Source: Oligoflexia bacterium | GTDB taxonomy: Bacteria > Bdellovibrionota_B > Oligoflexia > Oligoflexales > JAGOVF01 | DNA length: 64,000 nt | Reading direction: 5' to 3' | Assembly (NCBI GenBank): GCA_030432875.1 | Contig: JAUILP010000001.1 | Span: forward strand, 103,086 to 167,085 | Part shown: piece by piece, positions 18,735-28,611 of the stretch | Layout: every line of letters begins with the position of its first letter | How positions within the stretch are numbered: position 1 is the first letter of the stretch | The notes under the pieces: model-generated | Seen by the model: only the letters and a program-made list of their open reading frames with translations | What the model was told of the DNA's origin: nothing | Databases searched by the model: none | Program-made: the position numbers and the translations under genes

Positions 18735-19634
18735 TTAGTGAGACTCTAAAAGATTTAGCGGATGGTCATCAGGTGTCGTACCACCGACTTCAGTCTCACC
18801 GTTATATGCCTGATCCAGCTCATTATTTGCCGAGAAAACAATGTCTTCATAGACTTTTTCTACATCACAAGAAGAACCTTCACAGCCGTATATGCTTTGA
18901 AGATGCCGAATGTCATTCTGAGAAACGCGGCGGTTGGTGAGGCCTTCACCAATATAAAGACTTGGAACCATGATAGAGCCTGGGTCTTCACTTTCACTCA
19001 CATGGGTTAAACCAAGCAGGTGGCCGAGTTCATGAATGGCAAGCGAAGTCATATCAACGACCTCGAGATTGTCGCGCGCTTTCATTTTAAAAGCATCACC
19101 CAGGAGATAAAAATTTGAATTAAACCTAATATCAGCGGTTTCAATGGTGTTAGCATCACTTAATAGGTAATTCCAAATTGTTGTTGCTAAAACAAAATTT
19201 TCTTTTCCGGTTTTACCCCAGTTGTAATCAAGATAGTGCCCATTTACACGGTCATTTAGGGAACTATATAGGTCTTTAAAGGAATCTCCATGAACGCCAT
19301 CATGTACACCAACATAATTAAACAATTTTTTACCAACGACTTTTTCCCAAAGCGCCATGGCATTGCCGAGACCTTTGCGCTGATCAGCTGTTAAGCTAGG
19401 GTCGACACGAAAATTAATCGGAATTTTTTGCCAACCATTGCGTGCATGAATTCCACTAGTTAAAGCTGTTTTTATTTCGGAATTGCTAGCAGTCGTGCCC
19501 GGCTTTAGGCGAGAATCCTGAGTATCATCTTCGAGAGATGCTTTATAAAGCTGCGCACCGCAGGATACAAATTGAGAAAAAAGACCCAAAATTGCACATA
19601 ACGCTACCAAATATTTTATGCCAGGGTTTTTCAT
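18735..19634 (-). CDS. Matrixin-type (M10) zinc metalloprotease lipoprotein
   Basis: The 299-residue protein has a lipoprotein signal ending SQFVSC (Cys 25). The long zinc motif HELGHLLGLTH (HExxHxxGxxH) is followed by a Met-turn region, GSIMVPSLY, as in metzincins. The substrate-side strand KIPINFRVDPSL near residue 75 is typical of matrixin domains. No cysteine-switch propeptide is seen. It probably acts on extracellular or surface proteins from a membrane anchor. It is the only gene in its transcription unit and converges with the DUF423 gene. Confidence 0.88.
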   Translation of the reverse strand: MKNPGIKYLVALCAILGLFSQFVSCGAQLYKASLEDDTQDSRLKPGTTASNSEIKTALTSGIHARNGWQKIPINFRVDPSLTADQRKGLGNAMALWEKVVGKKLFNYVGVHDGVHGDSFKDLYSSLNDRVNGHYLDYNWGKTGKENFVLATTIWNYLLSDANTIETADIRFNSNFYLLGDAFKMKARDNLEVVDMTSLAIHELGHLLGLTHVSESEDPGSIMVPSLYIGEGLTNRRVSQNDIRHLQSIYGCEGSSCDVEKVYEDIVFSANNELDQAYNGETEVGGTTPDDHPLNLLESH

Positions 19635-19746
19635 AGAGTACTCACGTTAAAGGTCGAAAAATATATTCTACTTATCGACACGGCGGAGTGAAACTTAAGA
19701 AAAACCCAAATAAACATGAAAAATTGAGTAATAACAATATGCTACG

Positions 19747-20283
19747 CTACTTGTTTTCGACGTTTTCGACGCCCAACAACTCGACATCAAAGATAAGGGT
19801 AGCGTTAGGAGGGATAACACTACCAGCACCAGATTCCCCGTATGCTAAAGATGCGGGAATTGTTAAGGTTCTTTTTCCGCCAATTTTCATGCCTTGAACC
19901 CCTAAGTCCCAACCCTTAATGACAGAACCTGCGCCGAGGACAAATTTAAAGGGGTCATTTCTATCCACTGAGCTGTCAAACTTTGTCCCATCTAAGAGTT
20001 TTCCTGTATAGTGTACGGTCACGAGCGATCCCGCCGTTGCTTCTTCACCTGTTCCGACTACGATATCTTCGGTTTTTAATTCTTGGGTATCTGCACTAGG
20101 CTCACCACTTGGTGTAGCATTATCGCTCATATCTCCCTCGACTTCTTGCGTTTCATTACCGGAGGTCATAGCATTTTCTGTTGTTTCGGCTTTTGGTTTA
20201 AACATGAAAAACACAACGCCAGCAACGATAATGATGACACCGATCGCGATAATGTAGTAATTTTTGTTATTCTGGGTTTCCAT
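19747..20283 (-). CDS. Membrane-anchored FKBP-type peptidyl-prolyl isomerase
   Basis: The 178-residue protein has one N-terminal membrane helix ([19 protein letters not shown]), an acidic Thr/Glu-rich linker to about residue 68, and a complete FKBP domain. The active-site residues are in [34 protein letters not shown] and [15 protein letters not shown]. The topology puts the isomerase domain in the periplasm, where it would help fold exported proteins. It is divergent to the isoaspartyl peptidase gene across 59 bp. Confidence 0.92.
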   Translation of the reverse strand: METQNNKNYYIIAIGVIIIVAGVVFFMFKPKAETTENAMTSGNETQEVEGDMSDNATPSGEPSADTQELKTEDIVVGTGEEATAGSLVTVHYTGKLLDGTKFDSSVDRNDPFKFVLGAGSVIKGWDLGVQGMKIGGKRTLTIPASLAYGESGAGSVIPPNATLIFDVELLGVENVENK

Positions 20284-20342
20284 AATAGCCTTTCAAAAAA
20301 ATATGGTTATAAATCAAAAAATAAAAAGGGCAGATATATAAT

Positions 20343-21260
20343 ATGCAAAAGGCTTTTGGAGTTAGCAACGAAGATTTATTATTATTGCATGGTGGGGCTG
20401 GACCCGCAGATCCAAAAGGTAAAAAACTAATCGCCGCAACCCGCGCGCTACAGGACTTTGGTCTACAGTTAGCCGCCTTGTATCATAGAAGAAAAAAAAC
20501 TTCAGGGGTCACTTTTGTTGTGGAAGGACTCAAGGCGATGGAGCGGTCGCGACTATTTAATGCGGGCATTGGCTCATGTATACAAGCTGACGGTGTCGTT
20601 CGTGTAACCGCCGCTATAATGGATGGTGAGAAACAAAGACTGTCGGGGGTAGTAAATGCCGAATCTATTCTACATCCAAGTGTTGTCGCCCAAAATTTAC
20701 AGACTCATCCAGATAGAGTTCTTGTAGGCTTTGGGGCAGAAAGATATGCCCGTTATTTAGGTCTTCCGGTGACGAACCTTTATACCGAGGCCGTTTTAAA
20801 AAATTGGCTTAAGATGAGATCCAAAGCTGTGTCTGATGAGATCTTAGATACGGTTGGCTGTGTCGTGCGACTAGGTAATAAGTTATATTCTGGCACCAGC
20901 ACAGGAGGTCGCATGAATGTAGAACCAGGAAGAATGAGCGATGCCGCAACATGTGCGGGGACTTATGCCTCTAAATACGCCGCGATCAGCATGACCGGTA
21001 TTGGCGAAGAAATCAGTGATGATGGGGTTGCATGCCGCCTAGAAACACGTATTCGAGATGGTTTAAGTGCCCGAGAAGCGGCTGAAAAAACCTTTGCCGA
21101 AGCCTTAAAGCGTAAACGACAGTATGGGTGGATTTCGGTCGCTCGGGAGACGGCATCCAGGGGCAAAAAAGAGGCACAGTGGAGTGTGTGCTTTACAACT
21201 GATGCCATGAGTTTTGTCGTCGTTGATTTAAAACATAAAAAGATTGTTTGCCATTCTTAA
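20343..21260 (+). CDS. Isoaspartyl peptidase / type 2 asparaginase
   Basis: The 305-residue protein is an Ntn-hydrolase precursor. LLLHGGAGPA near the N-terminus and the LFNAGIGSC loop match the alpha-subunit region. Autocleavage is expected before the Thr in LDTVGCVVRLG, followed by SGTSTGGRMNVEPGRMSDA, the usual beta-subunit substrate loop. The enzymes hydrolyse beta-aspartyl dipeptides and asparagine. The usual Gly before the Thr is Asp here, as in some members. The ribosome site is weak: AAGGG lies about 14 nt upstream. Confidence 0.88.
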   Translation: MQKAFGVSNEDLLLLHGGAGPADPKGKKLIAATRALQDFGLQLAALYHRRKKTSGVTFVVEGLKAMERSRLFNAGIGSCIQADGVVRVTAAIMDGEKQRLSGVVNAESILHPSVVAQNLQTHPDRVLVGFGAERYARYLGLPVTNLYTEAVLKNWLKMRSKAVSDEILDTVGCVVRLGNKLYSGTSTGGRMNVEPGRMSDAATCAGTYASKYAAISMTGIGEEISDDGVACRLETRIRDGLSAREAAEKTFAEALKRKRQYGWISVARETASRGKKEAQWSVCFTTDAMSFVVVDLKHKKIVCHS

Positions 21261-21335
21261 TGGCTGTCACAATGTTTAAATCTCAATTTCTTTTAGCGAT
21301 ACACAGTGAAAGCAATGCTTTTCTGCGTGCTCCTT

Positions 21336-22292
21336 TCAATGTACGTAGCTTTCAAGAAATTTAAGATATAGATCCGTTAATTCTGCAAAAGCTTTATTTT
21401 CTTGTTCTTTATCTGGGGTTAACAGTCTTGGGCTCGTAATATTTATTTCCGTGATGAGTCCATTGATCATGTCCATTCCACAAAACATCACGCCATTTTT
21501 GGCGAGTTCTTTAGCAACCTTGCTTACTAAAATATGTTCCTCTGCTTTGGGTTGATAAGGGAGAAGCGTTGCTCCTTGACCGGTGTTGGCGAGAAAATTC
21601 CCTGGCTCGGGTTTCTTTAAACACCAAGATACAGGTTGCCCAAATGCAGTAAAGACTCTAACTTCACCCTCAAAAATCTCAGGCATAAAGGGTTGGATGA
21701 GAACATATTTACTTCCATTTTCACACGCCTCACCAATGGCTTTTCGTGCGTCCTCTTCGCCGGATTTACTACCGACTTGCAAGCGCATCACGCCCCTCCC
21801 CCCGTACAAATTTAATGGTTTTAAGACGGCATCTTGGCCTGGGAGCGTTTTGATATAGCTTAATATTTGATCTGGATTACAGGAAACATAGCTTGGTGCA
21901 GAGGCTTCGGGAAAGAAAAATAGAGCCAGTTTTTCATTGTAAGTACGTAGGGCTTCAGGATCATTCAAGGTCAGGGTCCTGCTGTGGTTTAGGAGCCAGG
22001 TTAGACCGATATAATTTAAGTCAAATGGCGGGTCTATGCGGACATGAATGGCGGAAAAAGCGGAGCTTGGTAAAAAACTAGGGGGGGCAATATTGATATG
22101 CTGCGGAGAGTCCCCAAAATTTACTGGCGATACATTGGCCATAAGGCTGTTTGGAAAAGTGAGAGAAAAATTCTGTCTTTCAGTAAAAAAAACCTGATGG
22201 TTATTTGCCTGCAGCTTAAACGCAAATTTAAGTGTTGTATCCATTTCTTTGTTCAGTTTGGTTATGGGGTCAATGATAAAAAGGTGCTTCAT
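21336..22292 (-). CDS. gshB: Glutathione synthetase, GshB type
   Basis: The 318-residue ATP-grasp enzyme joins gamma-glutamylcysteine and glycine. The N-terminal FIIDPITKLNKEMDTTL, the ATP loop AVLKPLNLYGGRGVMRL, the EGEVRVFTAFGQPV strand and the C-terminal GLITEINITSPRLL follow GshB. The Gly-rich loop is YGGRG, where many GshB have YGNGG. Together with the glutathione S-transferase at 56.4 kb it suggests that the cell makes and uses glutathione. It is divergent to pgk. Confidence 0.88.
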   Translation of the reverse strand: MKHLFIIDPITKLNKEMDTTLKFAFKLQANNHQVFFTERQNFSLTFPNSLMANVSPVNFGDSPQHINIAPPSFLPSSAFSAIHVRIDPPFDLNYIGLTWLLNHSRTLTLNDPEALRTYNEKLALFFFPEASAPSYVSCNPDQILSYIKTLPGQDAVLKPLNLYGGRGVMRLQVGSKSGEEDARKAIGEACENGSKYVLIQPFMPEIFEGEVRVFTAFGQPVSWCLKKPEPGNFLANTGQGATLLPYQPKAEEHILVSKVAKELAKNGVMFCGMDMINGLITEINITSPRLLTPDKEQENKAFAELTDLYLKFLESYVH

Positions 22293-22406
22293 ACGACGCT
22301 CTCTTTGATAAAGATTTTTTGAAATCGTTCATTGCTATTTCGTCAATTTACTTTTTGTTGTAACCTGAGGCAAGGTCTAACCTTCAGACAATAGGTGGAG
22401 TATATG

Positions 22407-23594
22407 ATGAAAATAAGAAGTATCACTGATTTAGATTTGACAAATAAAAAAGTTTTTTTGCGTCTAGACTTAAATGTTCCTATTAAAGATGGCGTGATTT
22501 CCGATGATACAAGGATTAGAGCGGCATTGCCGACAATTATGTATATTTTAAAACACACCTCGACTTTGGTGATTTGTAGCCATCTGGGTCGCCCAAAGCC
22601 AGAGAACAAAGCTATATATAGTTTAGAGCCCGTAGGGGCCCGTTTGGCGGAGCTTATTAACAAAGAGGTGGTGCTTGTTAATGATTATGGTGAGGGAGAG
22701 CTGGGTACGGCCTTAATCGCCAAAAAGGATGATCAAGTTCTTCTCCTCGAAAATTTGAGATTTTATCCCGGGGAGACCAAAAATGAAGCGGAATTTTCTC
22801 AGCATCTGGCCCGATTTTTTGACACTTATATCAATGATGCCTTTGGCTCGGCTCATAGGGCTCACGCCTCAATCGTGGGCGTCGCAGAATTAATACCCCC
22901 GAAGAGCCGCGCAGCTGGTTTTTTGATAGCTAAAGAAGTTCAGGCTTTAACTCCGCTTCTCGAAACCCCCAAATCTCCTTTCTTGGTTATTATGGGAGGA
23001 GCCAAAGTTTCCGATAAAATCGGCGTCATTTTAAATTTACTCAATAAGTGTCACCACATGCTTATTGGTGGTGCTATGTCATACACATTTTTACATTATT
23101 TGGGCCACAAGGTAGGAAGCTCATTAGTTGAAATGGATCAACTCAAACTGATTGATTCGATATATAAGACCGCCAAGGCCCGCAATGTCATTATTGATGT
23201 CCCCGTAGATCATATGGTCGCCTCTGAATTTAAGGAGGGAAGCCCAGCAACCTTAATTGATGGGCCAGATATACCGGCAGGTCTCATGGGACTTGATATC
23301 GGGCCAAAAACCATTGAGCGCTATGTGGGGGCTATCAAAGCATCCGCGACGATATTATGGAATGGACCCATGGGAGTGTTTGAGTGGGCTGAATTTTCTC
23401 AGGGTACAATGGCTATTGCGCAGGCTGTGGCAGCATCGACCGGTTATACCGTTGTTGGTGGAGGAGATTCAGTGTCAGCCGTTAATAAAGCAAAAGTTGC
23501 CGATAAAATAACCCATATTTCTACTGGTGGCGGAGCCTCATTGGAATTTCTTGAAGGGATTGCTCTCCCAGGTATAAAAGTTCTTCAGAGCTAA
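22407..23594 (+). CDS. pgk: Phosphoglycerate kinase
   Basis: About 395 residues from the ATG at 22407 (a second ATG at 22404 is also in frame), 6 nt after AGGTGGAG; the track's GTG lies inside this Shine-Dalgarno. Motifs are RLDLNVPIKDG (substrate aspartates), CSHLGRPK, LLENLRFYPGE, NDAFGSAHRAHAS, and the nucleotide-binding WNGPMGVFE and VVGGGDSVSAV. The enzyme transfers phosphate from 1,3-bisphosphoglycerate to ADP in glycolysis. tpiA follows in the same direction, so the two form a glycolytic operon. Confidence 0.96.
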   Translation: MKIRSITDLDLTNKKVFLRLDLNVPIKDGVISDDTRIRAALPTIMYILKHTSTLVICSHLGRPKPENKAIYSLEPVGARLAELINKEVVLVNDYGEGELGTALIAKKDDQVLLLENLRFYPGETKNEAEFSQHLARFFDTYINDAFGSAHRAHASIVGVAELIPPKSRAAGFLIAKEVQALTPLLETPKSPFLVIMGGAKVSDKIGVILNLLNKCHHMLIGGAMSYTFLHYLGHKVGSSLVEMDQLKLIDSIYKTAKARNVIIDVPVDHMVASEFKEGSPATLIDGPDIPAGLMGLDIGPKTIERYVGAIKASATILWNGPMGVFEWAEFSQGTMAIAQAVAASTGYTVVGGGDSVSAVNKAKVADKITHISTGGGASLEFLEGIALPGIKVLQS

Positions 23595-23653
23595 GGCAAA
23601 CAAAGAAAACTTTTTCTACTAACCTTTTTCACCAAATGAGAAGGAAAAAAGAG

Positions 23654-24433
23654 ATGCGTAAACGTATTTTAGCGGCCAACTGGAAAATGAACGGCTCTAA
23701 AGCAATGCTTAAACCATTTTTCGATCAATTTTTCAAAATTATCGACATGAGCTCGCTTTCATCTCCACAGCACAAGCTTTATTTTGGTATGCCATACCTC
23801 TATTTAGAGGGGGCAAGGTCTTATATTTTGAATGGGAAAATTACCTTGTCTGCGCAGAATTGCCACTGGGCAGAATCTGGAGCTTTTACAGGAGAAATTT
23901 CCCCTGTGATGCTGCAAGATTTTGGCATTAATACGGTGATTATTGGTCATAGCGAACGGCGTCAGTTTTTTAATGAGACAGAAGAAACATTAGACAAAAA
24001 ACTGCATATTCTTAAAAAATTAAATATGCAGGTAATATACTGTATCGGCGAATCCTTAGAACAAAAAGAAGCCAAAGAGACGCTAAAAGTTCTTCAGATG
24101 CAGCTAAAAACCTTGTTTACAGCATTACCAAACAAATCTGATTTAGAGCGGGTAGTCCTCGCCTATGAACCTATCTGGGCCATAGGGACAGGACTTGCGG
24201 CAACGCCAGAGCAGGCGCAGGAAGTTCATCGCTTTATTCGCGGAACGATTGCCGAGGCCTATGATATTGATAGCGCAGAGAAAATTTCTCTTTTATATGG
24301 CGGTAGCTCTAATGCGAGCAACATAGTTTCATTGTTGGTACAGCCCGATATAGATGGCTTTCTTGTTGGTGGTGCCGCTTTAAAGCCAGAAGAGTTTGGT
24401 CGTATGTGGCGAGACCTTAGCCAAACGCCATAA
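23654..24433 (+). CDS. tpiA: Triosephosphate isomerase
   Basis: About 259 residues from the ATG at 23654, which has AGAAGGA about 9 nt upstream; the track start at 23636 overlaps this site. Motifs are AANWKMNGS (catalytic Lys), IIGHSERRQFF (catalytic His), LAYEPIWAIGTGLAAT (catalytic Glu and loop 6) and LLYGGSSNASN. It interconverts dihydroxyacetone phosphate and glyceraldehyde 3-phosphate as a homodimer. It follows pgk and is followed by a strong hairpin. Confidence 0.96.
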   Translation: MRKRILAANWKMNGSKAMLKPFFDQFFKIIDMSSLSSPQHKLYFGMPYLYLEGARSYILNGKITLSAQNCHWAESGAFTGEISPVMLQDFGINTVIIGHSERRQFFNETEETLDKKLHILKKLNMQVIYCIGESLEQKEAKETLKVLQMQLKTLFTALPNKSDLERVVLAYEPIWAIGTGLAATPEQAQEVHRFIRGTIAEAYDIDSAEKISLLYGGSSNASNIVSLLVQPDIDGFLVGGAALKPEEFGRMWRDLSQTP

Positions 24434-24448
24434 CAAGATAAAAGTAAA

Positions 24449-24475
24449 ATGGCTCGAATTATAAATTCGAGCCAT
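24449..24475. terminator. Perfect 12-bp hairpin after tpiA
   Basis: ATGGCTCGAATT - ATA - AATTCGAGCCAT is a perfect inverted repeat starting 16 bp after the tpiA stop. No U-tract follows on either strand, so it may be an mRNA 3'-end stabiliser or a factor-assisted terminator and not a classical intrinsic one. Confidence 0.55.
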
Positions 24476-24704
24476 GTATACAAGGGAGGGTCATCACTAC
24501 TTCCTTTATAGTACCAAATTTTTATGAGAAATGGGTAAGGAATAATCTCCCTCGGCGTCTTGTTAACGCTAGTGTACGCTTATCTACTTAAGATCAATAA
24601 TTAATATTGTGTTTTTTGCTTTTTTTGCCTATATTTTCCTAGATTTATCAAAATATACCATATAAAACAATTGATTAAAGTTGTTGGTTCAAGGGGGTTG
24701 CCGC

Positions 24705-26138
24705 ATGTGGCAAAAATTTAGGGGCTTATTTTTTAATAGTTTGCTTTTTTTTATTCTTTTAGCTCCTTTTTGGGGTTGCGGTAAAAAAACTGAGATATCC
24801 CCGGAAAAAAATGAAGCGCATTTAAAAATTATTGGCGGCAACGATGTCGGAGCAGATGAAGTTATAGCAAAAACTACGGTAGCTTTGGTCAATGTACGCC
24901 CCAACAAAGACGAATCGTTTTGTTCAGGTACGCTCATCGCCGACAACGTAGTTCTCACAGCGGGCCACTGTGTTGAAGAGATCGTGCGTCCCATAGACAT
25001 TCCTGCTGAGTCGAAAAAAGCCTGTCCCGAAAACTTTGACCCCATTGAACTCCGTGTTGGCTTTGGCAATAAATCTTTAATTGGCGAAGCAATTATAGAA
25101 GATCCGTTTGAATCCGCAGATCCTCGGCGCAAATACCGTGTGAATCCTGAACTAAAGCTTAGAAAAGTTAAAAAAATAGAAATGCATGCGAGATATAGCT
25201 TTAACCCCCTAGGTGATCAGGGAGAGGCAGAGCGCGTTATCAATGATATCGCTTTAGTCTTTCTCGCAGAAAAAGCTCCTGGAGACGCTATTGTTATGCC
25301 TATTTTAAAAAACCGCAATGTCTTGAAGAGCGGTACTCGTGTCACTGTTGCTGGGTTTGGGGTGACCTATGCTCAGATGCGTTATTATAATGACGGAACA
25401 AAATGCGCAGCACCACTAGGAATCGTGAAATACGCCAAAGGACAGGGGACGCTTCGCAAAAAAAACATCAATTTGCGCAGCGTTAGAAGCGGTGGCGCAG
25501 ATGGTGGAGCTGAGCTTATTTTAGATGAGGGTACTTGCTGGGGAGATTCTGGTGGGCCCACCTTTATAACTGTAGGTAATCAATCTTATGTTACTGGTGT
25601 AAGCTCACGCAGCGAAGGTATAGCAGCTGAAGATGATGCTGCATTTAAAAAAATAGGCGAGGGCGTCTATAAAGTGGTTCAGCGAGGATGTGTCGGAAAT
25701 AATATCTATACTGATGCTTCGAGTTTTACCCATTGGATAAATGAAAAGCTTAGAGCTAACATTGGAAAAACACTTTCCCAGATAAAGATAGGTCGAGTTG
25801 AACCGCTGCCGGTAGAAAAAAAGACAGATTCTACCGATTCTAGTGTTAGTGGCGAGCAGGATAAAAAGGTTGAACCAACAACGTCATCGAGTGAAAGTTC
25901 CGTGGTAGTAACTGACGGAAAATGTCCTACCGTTATTCCATCTTCATTCACCTGCGCCGACTCTTCAGGGTGCGCTGCATTTGCCAATCTAGGAAAAGAT
26001 TCTATTGGCAAACTAAAACCTGGGATCTCTTTTGATGTGAAAAAGCTGTCCTGTCAAATAAGTACCGGTGATATTTGGTTGCAGGTCTCTTCTTCTAAGG
26101 GTGATATTTGGATTGTCTCCGGCCAAAAATACAAATAA
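24705..26138 (+). CDS. Secreted trypsin-like (S1) serine protease with C-terminal small domain
   Basis: About 477 residues from ATG 24705, with AAGGGGG 7 nt upstream. The signal ends LLAPFWGCGKK, possibly a lipoprotein type. The mature enzyme would start at IIGGNDVG, like activated trypsins. The catalytic triad is His in LTAGHCVE, Asp in INDIALVF and Ser in CWGDSGGP. After the protease domain (to about residue 365) comes a Ser/Thr/Glu-rich linker and a final Cys-containing domain (about 410-477) with repeated short beta strands, possibly SH3-like. It is probably an extracellular or surface protease. Confidence 0.88.
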   Translation: MWQKFRGLFFNSLLFFILLAPFWGCGKKTEISPEKNEAHLKIIGGNDVGADEVIAKTTVALVNVRPNKDESFCSGTLIADNVVLTAGHCVEEIVRPIDIPAESKKACPENFDPIELRVGFGNKSLIGEAIIEDPFESADPRRKYRVNPELKLRKVKKIEMHARYSFNPLGDQGEAERVINDIALVFLAEKAPGDAIVMPILKNRNVLKSGTRVTVAGFGVTYAQMRYYNDGTKCAAPLGIVKYAKGQGTLRKKNINLRSVRSGGADGGAELILDEGTCWGDSGGPTFITVGNQSYVTGVSSRSEGIAAEDDAAFKKIGEGVYKVVQRGCVGNNIYTDASSFTHWINEKLRANIGKTLSQIKIGRVEPLPVEKKTDSTDSSVSGEQDKKVEPTTSSSESSVVVTDGKCPTVIPSSFTCADSSGCAAFANLGKDSIGKLKPGISFDVKKLSCQISTGDIWLQVSSSKGDIWIVSGQKYK

Positions 26139-26195
26139 ATTTTGGGAGTATTTACGCTCTCTCGAGTCGAGCACCGTAGTATATACTAGGCAAAT

Positions 26196-26226
26196 GAGCT
26201 GCGGAGCACGGGCGGCAACGCAGCTC
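26196..26226. other. GC-rich 8-bp hairpin between protease gene and galE
   Basis: GAGCTGCG and CGCAGCTC are perfect inverted repeats with a 15-nt loop that is itself GC-rich. It could be a factor-assisted terminator of the protease gene; no U-tract follows. Confidence 0.3.
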
Positions 26227-26321
26227 TGACTTGTGCATTTAAAGAAGTTGATTTTTTTTCTTACCAGCCTAGCCATTATTCAGTAGACTCTAAGGCAGAT
26301 TATACTTACTAAGGACTAGTC

Positions 26322-27308
26322 ATGATGCAAAAAGAGATTTTAGTCACTGGGGGGTGCGGGTATATTGGTAGCCATGTCGTGCGTCAATTATCTCAAGCGG
26401 GCTACCGTGTTGTTGTTATCGACAACTTGTCCACAGGCTTTGCTGATGCTCTACTCAATAAGGAGCTTTTGTATCGAGAGGATATTGCTAATGAACAGGC
26501 TCTAAAAGACATATTTTCTCAACACCAATTTAGCGCTGTGCTCCATTTTGCTGCGTCTATTTCTGTTCCCCAGTCAGTGCAGCAACCTTTAAAATATTAT
26601 GAGAATAATACAGCCAACACCTTGAAGCTTCTCAAAAACTGTGTTGAATTTGGGGTGCCTCGTTTTGTTTTTTCTTCAACTGCCGCTGTGTATGGGGAAA
26701 AATACTTGGAACCTGTGCGTGAAGACTTTCCCCCGGCCCCCACGAATCCTTACGGAATGTCCAAATTGATGGATGAATATATTTTGAGTGATGTCGCAAA
26801 AGCCCATAATCTAAATTATGTCATCCTGCGATATTTTAATGTGGCCGGAGCCAATGTCGATGGTCTCCTAGGACAGCGCACACCTGAGGCGACTCATCTC
26901 ATCAAAGTCGCCTGCCAGTTTGAACTAAAAAAGAGAAACGCTCTATTTGTGTTTGGAAGTGATTATAATACCGAAGATGGCACGGGGGTGCGTGATTATA
27001 TTCATGTCGAAGATTTGGCCCAAGCTCACCTTGAATCTTTGAAATACCTAGAGCTTGGTGGAGATAGCACCATCCTAAACTGTGGCTATGGAACGGGATA
27101 TTCTGTGCTCGCCATTATAAAAGCATTAAGCAAAATTGTTGGGCATGAAATCAAAGTTACCATGGGGCCGCGCCGCGCGGGAGATGTCGATTCGCTAACC
27201 GCAAATATCGCAAAAATCAAACAAATCCTGCCGAATTGGCAGCCCCAATATGACAATTTGGAAATTATTTTAAGGTCAGCCTATCAATTTGAGAAACAGT
27301 TGTGCTAA
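26322..27308 (+). CDS. galE: UDP-glucose 4-epimerase
   Basis: The 328-residue short-chain dehydrogenase-type epimerase interconverts UDP-glucose and UDP-galactose. The NAD site is VTGGCGYIGSHVV. The catalytic Ser and Tyr-Lys are in FSSTAAVYGE and NPYGMSKLMDEY. ILRYFNVAGAN and GTGVRDYIHVEDLA are family signatures. The product probably supplies sugars for surface polysaccharide. The next gene overlaps its end by 20 bp. Confidence 0.93.
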   Translation: MMQKEILVTGGCGYIGSHVVRQLSQAGYRVVVIDNLSTGFADALLNKELLYREDIANEQALKDIFSQHQFSAVLHFAASISVPQSVQQPLKYYENNTANTLKLLKNCVEFGVPRFVFSSTAAVYGEKYLEPVREDFPPAPTNPYGMSKLMDEYILSDVAKAHNLNYVILRYFNVAGANVDGLLGQRTPEATHLIKVACQFELKKRNALFVFGSDYNTEDGTGVRDYIHVEDLAQAHLESLKYLELGGDSTILNCGYGTGYSVLAIIKALSKIVGHEIKVTMGPRRAGDVDSLTANIAKIKQILPNWQPQYDNLEIILRSAYQFEKQLC

Positions 27309-28611
27309 TTTCAATGATGGTACACCTAATTCCAAATTTTTAAGAGCCACCTGGTTGCGCCGCCTATACTTTAAAATTCAGCTGCCGAGTTATTTAGATG
27401 GGGCCTTTTACTGCCTCATGGTCGGACTTGGTGAAATATATTTTGTTTCTGCGGCTCTTGATGCAGGCTTAAATGAAAAATTCGCAGCCAGCTTGGCTGT
27501 TACGCCAATTCTTATCGCCTCCATTTTACAAATGTTCACACCCCTTGTGGTTAAAATACTAGGAGGATTAAAGCGAGCGATTGTAGGCGCAGCATTGCTG
27601 CAAGCCTGCACTATGTTTTATCTAGGAGTGCTCATCGTTAGTGGCTTTCCCCCATCTCTTTTAAAGGGGTTATACCTCCTCGGGTGCGTGCTCTATTATG
27701 TTTTCGATCGTTTTGCTGGGACACTGTGGAATGCATGGATAGCACAAATTATACCCCTAAAAAAACGTACTGATTTTTTCACTAAACGCACGGCGTCACA
27801 TTTTGTCGTGGAACTGTTGGCATTGGTGGGTGCTGGAAAAATACTTTATGGGCAAAACATAGAAGAAACAAGTCAGCGGTATTTTTTTGCCATGTTTATC
27901 GCAGCGGGTCTTTTTCGTTTTATTTCGTCTTATTATTTGTGGCTTCAACCAGAGGGTAAACAAAAACGTGAATCTTTAAAAAACCATCCCGTTTTTAAAA
28001 GAGGGACGAGTTTTTCGCGGCAAAATCATCCTCAAAAAAAATTTTGGCCGATGCTGGTGTTCCTTTTTTTGGTCAATTTCACGACATTCATTTCCGCTCC
28101 ATTTTTTAATCCCTTTCTTCTTAGCCAATTAAAAATGCACTATGAGGATTTTACCTTACTCACCATTGCCCTTTTTGTGAGTCGAATTGTTACCAGCTAT
28201 TTGTGCGGCTTTTTTGTTAAGAAGTGGCGAGAAAATTCACTTATGATCATAGCGGCACTGCTGCTAACGCCGATGCCTTACTTGTGGACTTTGAGTGAGC
28301 ATCTCTACTGGTTTGTTCTTTGTCAGATAGTTGCTGGTGCTGCCCTCATGTGTTATGAGCTTGGAGTTATGTTAGGGCTCATGGACCGCGTTAATCATCT
28401 GCAGCGGGTCCATTTTTTGAACTGGTCAAATTTTATCAATGCTTTGGGTATGGTGCTTGGGCTCGTTTTAGGATCCTATCTCCTTGGCACAGGAGAACTG
28501 ACAAAGGATTCTTATTATTCAGTTTTTATCATAGCAGCCTGGCTACGCTTTTTGATCATTTTGGTGCTGCCCCTCTGGACTCGGGGGAGCAAAATTGCCA
28601 GGAGCGCCTGA
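27289..28611 (+). CDS. MFS-type transporter
   Basis: Up to 440 residues with about ten to twelve membrane helices and short charged loops, for example KILGGLKRAIVG and FFVKKWREN. The layout is that of a major facilitator transporter; the substrate is unknown. The start is uncertain. The track uses TTG inside galE and there is no ATG until well into the first helix, so initiation at a TTG or GTG near 27289-27360, coupled to galE, is likely. Its last 69 bp overlap trmFO on the other strand. Confidence 0.7.
   Translation: MRNSCANFNDGTPNSKFLRATWLRRLYFKIQLPSYLDGAFYCLMVGLGEIYFVSAALDAGLNEKFAASLAVTPILIASILQMFTPLVVKILGGLKRAIVGAALLQACTMFYLGVLIVSGFPPSLLKGLYLLGCVLYYVFDRFAGTLWNAWIAQIIPLKKRTDFFTKRTASHFVVELLALVGAGKILYGQNIEETSQRYFFAMFIAAGLFRFISSYYLWLQPEGKQKRESLKNHPVFKRGTSFSRQNHPQKKFWPMLVFLFLVNFTTFISAPFFNPFLLSQLKMHYEDFTLLTIALFVSRIVTSYLCGFFVKKWRENSLMIIAALLLTPMPYLWTLSEHLYWFVLCQIVAGAALMCYELGVMLGLMDRVNHLQRVHFLNWSNFINALGMVLGLVLGSYLLGTGELTKDSYYSVFIIAAWLRFLIILVLPLWTRGSKIARSA

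Noticed and set aside
20083-20430. 115-codon plus-strand ORF across the FKBP 5' end
   Set aside because: Antisense to FKBP and out of frame with the isoaspartyl peptidase; no motif.
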